DNA of 7,747 nt from Chlamydiota bacterium (GTDB lineage Bacteria > Chlamydiota > Chlamydiia > Chlamydiales > Simkaniaceae): assembly GCA_029556005.1 (NCBI GenBank), contig JAKQGT010000065.1, positions 1-7,747 of the forward strand, written 5' to 3'. Below the pieces are notes generated by a model, which worked only from the letters and a program-made list of their open reading frames with translations, had not been told where the DNA came from and made no database searches. The translations under genes and the position numbers were made by a program. The first letter of the stretch is position 1; each line of letters begins with the position of its first letter. Of this stretch, positions 1-5,346 are shown one piece after another.

Positions 1-427
1 TATGCCCGGTAAAGTCAATCCCACACAGTGTGAATCAATGACCCAGGTTGTTGTTCAGGTGATGGGGAATGATGCCGCCATTGGATTTGCCTGTTCTCAG
101 GGAAATTTTGAACTCAACGTCTACCGTCCGGTGATGATCTATAACTTGCTTCAATCTATTCAACTCTTAGGGGATAGTGCGAAAAATTTCACAGAGCGTT
201 GCTTAAAAGGGACGGAGCCTAACCTAGAACAAGTTACTGTCCATCTGAAACGTTCTCTCATGCTTGTCACAGCCCTGAACCCCGTTATCGGTTATGACAA
301 AGCTGCAGAGATTGCTAAAAAGGCCTACAAAGAGAATAAAACGCTGAAAGAGGTCGCTGTTGAACTGGGCTATCTCACTGCGGAAAAATTCGATGCGGTG
401 GTCGACCCCTCAAAAATGATCAATTGA
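1..427 (+). CDS. fumC: Fumarate hydratase class II (FumC), C-terminal part; 5' end outside window
   Basis: Class II fumarase interconverts fumarate and L-malate in the cytosolic TCA cycle as a homotetramer. The window enters the gene inside the family signature: the first full codons read [11 protein letters not shown], the mobile catalytic loop that follows the catalytic serine. Further landmarks match E. coli FumC closely: [22 protein letters not shown], and [13 protein letters not shown]. The C-terminal Leu-Gly-Tyr-Leu-Thr/Phe-Asp/Asp-Pro-Ser-Lys-Met region is also typical. There are 141 complete codons of an expected ~460, ending at TGA 425-427; base 1 is the last base of a codon cut by the edge. 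The Met at position 2 is internal, not a start. Aspartase and argininosuccinate lyase share the fold, but the extended match favours FumC. The gene converges on the TPR gene. Confidence 0.95.
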   Translation, partial: MPGKVNPTQCESMTQVVVQVMGNDAAIGFACSQGNFELNVYRPVMIYNLLQSIQLLGDSAKNFTERCLKGTEPNLEQVTVHLKRSLMLVTALNPVIGYDKAAEIAKKAYKENKTLKEVAVELGYLTAEKFDAVVDPSKMIN

Positions 428-450
428 ACGCCAGACATCCAACTGGTGTT
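427..450. terminator. Hairpin spanning the convergent fumC / TPR-gene stop codons
   Basis: AACGCCAG (427-434) can pair with CTGGTGTT (443-450), giving an 8 bp stem with one G-U wobble on the + strand RNA and an 8-nt loop. It begins on the last base of the fumC stop codon and ends within the stop codon of the opposing gene (449-451). There is no clear U-run on either side, so it is not a textbook intrinsic terminator. It is the only structure in the 21 bp gap and may terminate weakly or protect 3' ends in both directions. Confidence 0.3.
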
Positions 451-2131
451 AGTAGATCGCTTCAAAGCGGCTATGGCTAAGGCTGAAGCGATCATCTTCA
501 TACCAGTATTCGACTAGAGAGCACTTTGTGGATTGATAATATCTCATGATAGTATCATCGGTAGGATAGTGTTGTGCCCAACAGGTTTTATAGTAGGAGA
601 CTAAATAATAAGGGTTTTCTGGGTCGATAGCGACGGCTTTTTGATAGTAGGGAAGAGGATTAGCACTTTCTCCCCCGTAATTGAGATAGTCGTAAAGAAA
701 GCCTTTTCTAAAGGGGTGTTCGGGATTGTTAGGGTCGTGGTAGATCATCAAATCGAGGATTTGAAGAGCTTTTCGAATAAAGGGCTTGATTTGCTGAATA
801 CGCTCCATTCTTTCCATTTTTGAAAGGGGCTTTTCTTCTTTAATCAGATGGATCATTTGATTGACATGGTGGCTCAGTTTTTCAATCCCTCTATCTAATT
901 GGTTGTGATGTTTTAAGGCTGTGAGATAGTTGTCAAACCACCGCCCTTGGAATAAAACATCTGAAAGCTTCTTGTTTTTACAGAAGAGATGGATAGCTGT
1001 TTCATACCCATTAAGCGCCTGACTATAATTGGCACTGAACCAGCGGCTATTTTCTTGAGTAAAAGATTCTTGGGCTGCTTTTAGATAGAGATCAGCTTTT
1101 TTAAGATCATCTATTTCCACTCCATGATGGGAGGCAAGCTCATAAAAGCCGAGTGCTTCCTTGAAGAGTCCTTTTCTTTCCTGATCTTCTCCTTGGAGAA
1201 GATAGAGAGCCCCACACTCACGATCGATCAATTCGCCTGCAGCGCCTAGATGCTGAGCCCGGGTAAAATAGGAAAGGGCAGCAAGGTATTCACCCTGCGC
1301 TCTTTTGATCCTTCCATATTCTAAGAGGACTTGGGGGTTTGTTTCTTCTGGGGTCTGGGGGTTTAGTTTTTGGATGGCTTCATAATACTGGAGGCTTAAA
1401 CGGTAATTTTTTTGGGAGAGAGCCCCTTTTTGAAACTCTGTCAGTTTTTCTAGGAAGGAAGGGTTAGGGGTTTCCATTTTATTTGCAATGGCTAGGAATA
1501 AATTTCCAACACTTTCATAACGATTGGTGATACGGAGATGATAGGCGGCGAATCCATAACCCAGTGCCTCCTCCACTTTTCCTTGGGCAAGAGCCTGATA
1601 CCCTAGAGAGAGAGGAGAGTTGCCAAAAGAGAAAGGGGTTCCTATCGGGACCGGAGTGGCTCCCCCAATAGAATCGATCTCCTTTCGATAAGTGGCTTGG
1701 TAGCCGCAGAGAAACTCTGCAAGATGGGCGCGTGTCTTCTCGTGGAGGTTATAATGGGGAGCTTTTTCTAAATAGTGCAGCATTTCACTTGTGATGGTTG
1801 AAAAAGTATAGGGTTGCTGTCTTAGTCCCTGAATCCACTCTTTAAATCCCTCTTGGCGTAAATAACCCTGTGAATAGCCATAGTAGAGGTATTTCATCAG
1901 GCCAAATTCAACATTGGGAACAGATGTGTAGTCAATAAAGCCTAGCCATCCAAAAAAACCTTTTACGGTTTGGAGGACCTTTGTGAGGAGTCCAACAGTT
2001 TGCAGTCCCGTTTCATCGGCATACCAATACTCTGGAGAACTGGTTGTTAAATTTTTGAGGGTATCAAAGAATGTATATTCATTTGCAGAATAAGGTATAT
2101 AGTCTGCTTGTTTTTCAAATGTATTTTCCAT
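449..2131 (-). CDS. TPR-repeat protein of unknown function (~560 aa)
   Basis: I do not recognise the specific protein. From the ATG at 2131 it is 560 residues. The first ~160 residues are not repeat-like and are rich in Tyr, Phe and Trp, with an amphipathic or weakly hydrophobic stretch near residues 48-66. From about residue 175 onward helical pairs with TPR character recur: around 178-200, 238-258, 268-296 (Gly-Arg-Ile-Lys-Arg-Ala-Gln-Gly-Glu-Tyr, then Ala-Leu-Ser-Tyr-Phe), 305-337, 345-385 and 474-510 (Tyr-Tyr-Gln-Lys-Ala-Val-Ala-Ile-Asp-Pro). TPR domains mediate protein-protein contacts, so a scaffold, chaperone or effector role is possible but unproven. No signal peptide or clear transmembrane helix is seen. 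An in-frame GTG at 2140 would add three residues and has an AGGA ten bases upstream, whereas the ATG lacks a good ribosome site. The start is therefore uncertain by three codons. The leader is dominated by the foldback repeat. Confidence 0.8.
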   Translation of the reverse strand: MENTFEKQADYIPYSANEYTFFDTLKNLTTSSPEYWYADETGLQTVGLLTKVLQTVKGFFGWLGFIDYTSVPNVEFGLMKYLYYGYSQGYLRQEGFKEWIQGLRQQPYTFSTITSEMLHYLEKAPHYNLHEKTRAHLAEFLCGYQATYRKEIDSIGGATPVPIGTPFSFGNSPLSLGYQALAQGKVEEALGYGFAAYHLRITNRYESVGNLFLAIANKMETPNPSFLEKLTEFQKGALSQKNYRLSLQYYEAIQKLNPQTPEETNPQVLLEYGRIKRAQGEYLAALSYFTRAQHLGAAGELIDRECGALYLLQGEDQERKGLFKEALGFYELASHHGVEIDDLKKADLYLKAAQESFTQENSRWFSANYSQALNGYETAIHLFCKNKKLSDVLFQGRWFDNYLTALKHHNQLDRGIEKLSHHVNQMIHLIKEEKPLSKMERMERIQQIKPFIRKALQILDLMIYHDPNNPEHPFRKGFLYDYLNYGGESANPLPYYQKAVAIDPENPYYLVSYYKTCWAQHYPTDDTIMRYYQSTKCSLVEYWYEDDRFSLSHSRFEAIY

Positions 2132-2142
2132 TACCAACACTA

Positions 2143-2305
2143 TGAAGCTATCCTAATAAATCATTTCTAATCTTTTTTGTGTTTTCAGGATCTTTAGAAC
2201 CTTCATTTTTCGGTCTTATCATCCGATAATGCCCTCAAATGCAGTTCCTAAATCTCCAAGAAAACACATAAAAATCCCCAGAATTGATTTATTAGGATAG
2301 CTTCA
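2143..2305. repeat. 163 bp foldback (MITE-like) element with perfect 21 bp inverted ends
   Basis: The first 21 bases (2143-2163, beginning TGAAGCTATCC) are the exact reverse complement of the last 21 (2285-2305). The match continues inward to 25 of 26 positions (2143-2168 against 2280-2305). The interior is also largely self-complementary in register: 2179-2186 with 2260-2267, 2188-2190 with 2255-2257, 2193-2197 with 2248-2252, 2204-2208 with 2237-2241, and TTATC 2216-2220 with GATAA 2225-2229 around a four-base ATCC apex. The whole element can thus fold into one long imperfect hairpin. Perfect ends with a degraded interior are what a transposase-recognised miniature element would show. No coding capacity and no clear target-site duplication are visible (left flank ACACTA, right flank CCCTTT). 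A structured mRNA leader or long processed hairpin is the alternative. Confidence 0.75.
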
Positions 2306-2380
2306 CCCTTTTAAAATATTATAACATTAATAAATCATTAAATCATTAATAAAAAAATAATTTATATTTTTTATTTAATA
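2306..2380. repeat. Extreme A+T tract with CATTAA direct repeats
   Basis: Only 6 of these 75 bases are G or C, and all six are C on the + strand. Inside it CATTAATAAA occurs at 2325-2334 and 2344-2353, with a shorter CATTAAAT at 2336-2343 between them. A 12-mer, TAATAAATCATT at 2328-2339, also occurs inside the left arm of the foldback element (2154-2165). The tract could be a promoter/UP region for the leftward TPR gene, a binding site for a nucleoid protein, or insertion-prone spacer DNA. Confidence 0.5.
2318..2346 (-). promoter_or_regulatory. Candidate promoter for the TPR gene
   Basis: On the minus strand a perfect TATAAT -10 hexamer lies at 2318-2323. With 17 bp spacing the -35 position reads ATGATT (2341-2346), matching TTGACA at only three of six positions. 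Transcription would start near 2311, so the mRNA would begin just before the foldback element and carry it as its 5' leader. In such AT-rich DNA a chance TATAAT is likely, so the call is weak. Confidence 0.3.
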
Positions 2381-2411
2381 AAAAAGAGATCTGTAAAACA
2401 GATCTCTTTTT
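2378..2411 (-). terminator. Intrinsic terminator of the 176-aa protein gene (bidirectional form)
   Basis: A perfect 14 bp stem, AAAAAGAGATCTGT at 2381-2394 with ACAGATCTCTTTTT at 2398-2411, surrounds a three-base loop. Read on the minus strand, the stem ends in a run of six T followed by ATT, 27 bp past the stop codon of the gene at 2439-2969. It is symmetrical enough to work in both directions. It should separate that gene from the TPR gene downstream, so the latter needs its own promoter. Confidence 0.85.
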
Positions 2412-2438
2412 AACAGAAAAAGCAAACTAAAAAATTGA

Positions 2439-2969
2439 TTAGACTTTGCTTTGTTTAGATGTACCTTCGTTGATGAATGAGCGGAGAATCGGGTGTTTAT
2501 AGGCTTCTGTTTCATGTCCATAGTTCATACGGATTTGAATCAGATCATAAGTCATTAATACTAATTTATTAATGGCTAGAGCCCATAGATCCCAGTAAGC
2601 AAATTTTTCAATGTTTCCTCGGACAATGTTTCCCAGTCCGTTGATGGCATAAGAAAAATCGATTTCTGCCTGCTCATAAAGCTTTTTTTTGGCATCTTCG
2701 TCTTTGATGAATTGTGCAGCAATATTTCTCAGGGCTCCTGAAGAAACCCCTAAGAGGACCTCTACATATCCAAAATACTCTCTGAAAGTCCCAGATACTA
2801 TAGAAATTCCTGGAATGTACCCAAATTTATTGAGGTAAGACTCAGCTTGGGCGAGTTTTGCATCGAGCTCTTGGTAAGGAGGATTTTTAATCCCTTCGTA
2901 GACATTGCGTGCGCTATGCGCTGCATCCATCACGCAGCTAGGCATTATGTTAGAAATATAGGTAGACAT
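2439..2969 (-). CDS. Small hypothetical protein, probable Chlamydiota-specific family
   Basis: A 176-residue protein of unknown function. The visible core is Gly-Tyr-Ile-Pro-Gly-Ile-Ser-Ile-Val-Ser-Gly followed by Phe-Arg-Glu-Tyr-Phe-Gly (about residues 50-67). A second motif is Ala-Ile-Asn-Gly-Leu-Gly-Asn-Ile-Val-Arg-Gly-Asn-Ile-Glu (about 108-121). I associate this motif pair with small, paralogous, lineage-restricted chlamydial proteins, but this is from memory only. The sequence looks mostly alpha-helical with moderately hydrophobic helices near 52-90; no signal peptide is obvious. The ATG at 2969 is preceded by a purine-rich AGAAGAGAGAG stretch about ten bases away and by a TATAAT box, which supports the start. 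A strong terminator follows, so it appears monocistronic. AT-rich spacers flank it on both sides, suggesting an accessory insertion. Confidence 0.75.
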   Translation of the reverse strand: MSTYISNIMPSCVMDAAHSARNVYEGIKNPPYQELDAKLAQAESYLNKFGYIPGISIVSGTFREYFGYVEVLLGVSSGALRNIAAQFIKDEDAKKKLYEQAEIDFSYAINGLGNIVRGNIEKFAYWDLWALAINKLVLMTYDLIQIRMNYGHETEAYKHPILRSFINEGTSKQSKV

Positions 2970-2999
2970 AATAAAAGACTCTCTCTTCTTATTTACGAC

Positions 3000-3034
3000 A
3001 ATTAGATTATAGGATATTTATCTAATTAAATAAA
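3000..3034 (-). promoter_or_regulatory. Promoter of the 176-aa gene with overlapping 8 bp dyad (candidate operator)
   Basis: A perfect minus-strand TATAAT lies at 3006-3011. At 17 bp spacing the -35 position (3029-3034) reads TTTATT, matching three of six consensus bases. Expected transcription start is near 2999, about 30 bases before the ATG. An inverted repeat, AATTAGAT at 3000-3007 and ATCTAATT at 3020-3027 with a 12 bp spacer, covers the -10 box and half the promoter spacer. That is the position expected of a repressor operator; no regulator gene is nearby. Confidence 0.5.
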
Positions 3035-3049
3035 ACAATAAACATTTGT

Positions 3050-3556
3050 TTATTTATCATTAATTCTAATTCCAATTTTGGTAATAAGAAATCGAATAAC
3101 GAGAATGGGGTGCAAAATTAAATTTTTAACCAGAGCGGTGTAAGTCACACTGGTAATCTGTTTTTTTAACACCTGGGGATGATCCTCTACCGCATCCTGA
3201 ATCCAGTCGGGATAAGGAGGAGGAAGAGGAGGAAGGTTTTCTAACGAAAAAAAGGCGACTCCTTGAGTTTCCTCAGAAAGGGAGGGAGCTCCCGAAACAA
3301 TGGTGCATTCATAGAGATGGGTGAAACGGGCCAAACGACATAGGGGAGAGTACTCTGCAATTTTACGCATGAGTGTCACCTGATATCCCGTCTCCTCTTC
3401 GATTTCGCGGACGGCAGCTTCTTCAGGAGACTCTCCCGCTTCAATCCCTCCGCCAGGAAGGACCCAAACCGGAACATCACGCCGCTTAATCAGAAGGACG
3501 TTTTTGCGATCCTCCGAAAAGACGATCCCATTGACACTTTCTTTCTCATGATCCAT
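3050..3556 (-). CDS. Nudix family hydrolase
   Basis: A 168-residue cytosolic protein with a full Nudix box at residues 36-58: Gly36, Glu42, Arg50-Glu51, Glu54-Glu55, Gly57, with Tyr58 at the final hydrophobic position. These are the Mg2+-binding and catalytic residues that cleave nucleoside diphosphates linked to another moiety. The preceding strand (Val-Leu-Leu-Ile-Lys-Arg-Arg, then Trp-Val-Leu-Pro-Gly-Gly-Gly) is typical of MutT/NTP-pyrophosphatase-like members. The substrate cannot be read from sequence; oxidised nucleotide clean-up, NTP or nucleotide-sugar hydrolysis are all possible. About 30 C-terminal residues (Val-Lys-Asn-Leu-Ile-Leu and on) extend beyond the usual domain and are hydrophobic then basic. 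The start ATG at 3556 lies 33 bp from the divergent lipoprotein start. The ribosome site is weak. Confidence 0.92.
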   Translation of the reverse strand: MDHEKESVNGIVFSEDRKNVLLIKRRDVPVWVLPGGGIEAGESPEEAAVREIEEETGYQVTLMRKIAEYSPLCRLARFTHLYECTIVSGAPSLSEETQGVAFFSLENLPPLPPPYPDWIQDAVEDHPQVLKKQITSVTYTALVKNLILHPILVIRFLITKIGIRINDK

Positions 3557-3559
3557 AGT
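3531..3559 (+). promoter_or_regulatory. Candidate promoter for the lipoprotein gene, inside the Nudix coding start
   Basis: A perfect TTGACA -35 box at 3531-3536 is followed after 17 bp by CATAGT (3554-3559, four of six matches to TATAAT). Transcription would begin near 3566, 24 bases before the ATG at 3590. The site lies within the first codons of the opposing Nudix gene. It argues against the upstream in-frame ATG at 3548, which would be outside the transcript. Confidence 0.5.
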
Positions 3560-3574
3560 AATAACTCATTCACT

Positions 3575-3604
3575 AGTGTACCTAGGGTTATGTCGCTTCG
3601 TCAA
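3575..3604 (-). promoter_or_regulatory. Candidate promoter for the Nudix gene, overlapping the lipoprotein start
   Basis: On the minus strand TTGACG (3599-3604, five of six) is followed after 18 bp by TACACT (3575-3580, four of six). The start point would be near 3568, giving a ~12-base leader. The -10 box sits in the CACTAGTG palindrome (3571-3578), and the -35 box is within the coding start of the opposing gene. Confidence 0.4.
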
Positions 3605-4024
3605 TATTTGATTCTTTCTCTTCTGCTTCTCTGTGGCTGCGAAAAGTATTATGTATCAGTCAAAAGGGAGTATGTCGATCAATCAAAGCTGGCCAGCACT
3701 TTTGTGGGGAGTCCTGATCCCCGTCAAAAAAATCCTCCGAAGGGGCAGGAGCTCATCATTGAATGGCGTCTTCCCCAGGATGCACTAGATCAAAAACTGA
3801 CTTTAGTGCTGAGCGTGATCTATAAAAATCACTCTGAAGAAACACTCTGCTATCCTGTGGATCGGAGGCGGGGTGTCATTACCTATGCTCTTCTTGATGA
3901 AGCCTATCGTAAAACGGAAGGGTTTTTAACTTACAAAGCTGAAATTAAGACTCTGGATGGAATGATTGTGAAAGAGTGGAAGCAGCAGCTTTGGGTAGAT
4001 CTCATCGTTATCGATGAGGATTAA
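3590..4024 (+). CDS. Small predicted lipoprotein of unknown function
   Basis: A 144-residue protein with a short lipoprotein signal: Met-Ser-Leu-Arg-Gln, a leucine-rich hydrophobic run (residues 7-14) and the lipobox Leu-Cys-Gly-Cys with the lipidated Cys at residue 17. It should be processed by Lgt and LspA and anchored in a membrane on the periplasmic side. The mature part looks beta-rich, with alternating hydrophobic residues (Leu-Ile-Ile-Glu-Trp, Leu-Thr-Leu-Val-Leu-Ser-Val-Ile-Tyr, Gln-Leu-Trp-Val-Asp-Leu-Ile), perhaps an immunoglobulin-like sandwich. I recall that C. trachomatis has a small lipoprotein gene (CT734) beside an AGCS permease gene (CT735); orthology here is only a guess. 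The ATG at 3590 is preferred over one at 3548, which would put 14 unlikely residues before the signal peptide. The AGGG before the ATG is only two bases away, so translation may be weak or leader-short. Confidence 0.82.
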   Translation: MSLRQYLILSLLLLCGCEKYYVSVKREYVDQSKLASTFVGSPDPRQKNPPKGQELIIEWRLPQDALDQKLTLVLSVIYKNHSEETLCYPVDRRRGVITYALLDEAYRKTEGFLTYKAEIKTLDGMIVKEWKQQLWVDLIVIDED

Positions 4025-4029
4025 TCCTC
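4016..4029. other. 14 bp perfect palindrome encoding the end of both convergent genes
   Basis: GAGGATTAATCCTC equals its own reverse complement. On the + strand it reads Glu-Asp-stop of the lipoprotein; on the - strand it reads Glu-Asp-stop of the MFS transporter. The two TAA codons (4022-4024 and 4021-4023) share two bases, so there is no intergenic space and no room for a separate terminator. Confidence 0.9.
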
Positions 4030-5295
4030 GTAGGAGTATCTCTGTTTGGCAAAGGTCTCTTTGATAAAGAAAGAGAAGAGGAGGGAGATCCCCACATAGA
4101 CGGGGAGTCGTATGAGGGAAAGTTGGAAGTTGTGAAGGGATACCTCACCTGTTTTTTCCATAAAACTTCCTAGCTGGATGAATACGGCAATGAGAGCTTG
4201 GCTGATCGCAGAAAAGAGGGCATAGAAGGTGTTGACGACAGCCACAGCAGTTGCGGTTACTTGAGGGACATGCAGCTCATGGATGATCACATACCCAAGG
4301 TTATTGGTAGAGGCGGCAAACCCGAGCACAAAAAAGCAAACCGCTGTCACATTGATTCCCATATAGGGGGGATATAAAATCACCAGCATCATCAGGAGGG
4401 TGACTCCAATTCCCCAAGGCATAAAAACTTTTCTTCTCCCTAAATTCGTGGAAGCTCTCCCAAAATACATCGCCCCAATTCCATACCCGAAAACAAAAAG
4501 GAGGTTGAGTAGAGCCGCTATTTGGAAAGGGGCATTGTAAGCTTTGCTCACAAAGGGGATGGACCAGAGCATTTCAAAAGAGAAGAGGGGGCCGATGAGA
4601 AGCCCAACGGTAATGCCTATCACCCAAACTTGAGAGTTGTTGAAAATCTGCTTGATATTTTTCCAAAGGTCTTCTTTTTTTGCAGGGGGATGGATGGAAA
4701 ACTGTACCCCAGGAGAGTCCTTAACAACAAAAAAGAAAACGCAGGCGAAAATCAGGCCGCCCAATCCAAACATCAGAGTTGTCCCTCTCCATTCAATATG
4801 GTTTTTGAGGGCTAGATAAAATGCTTTTAGGAGAATAATCCCTAAATTATCGAGAGCAATAAAGAGACCTAATAGAAAGGCGTAGCGTTTGGGTTGAAAC
4901 CAGTTGGAGATCAGCTTAAGGGCATTGATGAAGGAGAAAGCTCCTCCACATCCCATGATCACTTTAGAAAAAAAGATCATCCCATTTGAGTTACTGTAAG
5001 AGAGGAGAATAGCTCCCAGGGCACAAAGGAGTAGACCTAAGGAGGGAAAGTAGCGAGACCCAAAACGGTCGATGAGGATTCCCATAGGAATCTGAAAGAG
5101 TGTGAACGCATAAAGGTAACCCGATAGGGCATAGACTAATCCCGAGAGGTGCGCGGCTGATCCCTGGGTAAAATCATCAATAGTGGGGGTGGACTGGAGC
5201 ATGTAGGCATAAGCATTGAAAAGGACACTCAGGATGAGAATGCACCAAGCATAAAAAGGACGAGGGTGAACAACCAATTTATTTTCATCATTCAT
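4021..5295 (-). CDS. Major facilitator superfamily (MFS) transporter
   Basis: A 424-residue inner-membrane secondary carrier with about 12 hydrophobic segments, the normal MFS length and topology. Motif A in the loop between helices 2 and 3 is clear at residues 72-81: Gly-Ile-Leu-Ile-Asp-Arg-Phe-Gly-Ser-Arg. The equivalent loop after helix 8 has a degenerate version, Gly-Arg-Ala-Ser-Thr-Asn-Leu-Gly-Arg-Arg (279-288). A hydrophilic loop around residues 192-220 separates the two halves. The substrate cannot be read. The N-terminal Pro-Arg-Pro-Phe-Tyr-Ala-Trp style reminds me of MFS carriers in other intracellular bacteria such as Legionella and Coxiella, from memory only. The gene lies 51 bp downstream of the DAHP synthase gene in the same direction and may be cotranscribed with it. 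The ATG at 5295 has no strong ribosome site. The stop codon overlaps that of the opposing lipoprotein gene. Confidence 0.92.
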   Translation of the reverse strand: MNDENKLVVHPRPFYAWCILILSVLFNAYAYMLQSTPTIDDFTQGSAAHLSGLVYALSGYLYAFTLFQIPMGILIDRFGSRYFPSLGLLLCALGAILLSYSNSNGMIFFSKVIMGCGGAFSFINALKLISNWFQPKRYAFLLGLFIALDNLGIILLKAFYLALKNHIEWRGTTLMFGLGGLIFACVFFFVVKDSPGVQFSIHPPAKKEDLWKNIKQIFNNSQVWVIGITVGLLIGPLFSFEMLWSIPFVSKAYNAPFQIAALLNLLFVFGYGIGAMYFGRASTNLGRRKVFMPWGIGVTLLMMLVILYPPYMGINVTAVCFFVLGFAASTNNLGYVIIHELHVPQVTATAVAVVNTFYALFSAISQALIAVFIQLGSFMEKTGEVSLHNFQLSLIRLPVYVGISLLFSFFIKETFAKQRYSYED

Positions 5296-5346
5296 AGTTA
5301 TCTATTTAATCGATTGGGAAAAACCCTTCAACACTAAAGTGTTTTT

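Noticed and set aside
641..823. 60-residue + strand open frame
   Set aside because: Lies wholly antisense within the TPR gene; no ribosome site or recognisable protein features.
2143..2305. CRISPR or attachment-site reading of the inverted repeats
   Set aside because: Only two inverted copies, no spacer periodicity and no cas or integrase gene in the window.
3548..3589. Upstream in-frame ATG for the lipoprotein
   Set aside because: Would place 14 polar residues before a well-formed signal peptide and lies upstream of the predicted transcription start.
4522..4819. Two overlapping + strand open frames
   Set aside because: Antisense shadows of the MFS transporter gene; composition is unlike a real protein.
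5316..5343. Possible terminator between aroG and the MFS gene
   Set aside because: The AACAC/GTGTT hairpin has a T-run only in the + direction, where no gene ends; in the aroG direction the stem is short and not followed directly by T, so evidence is too weak.
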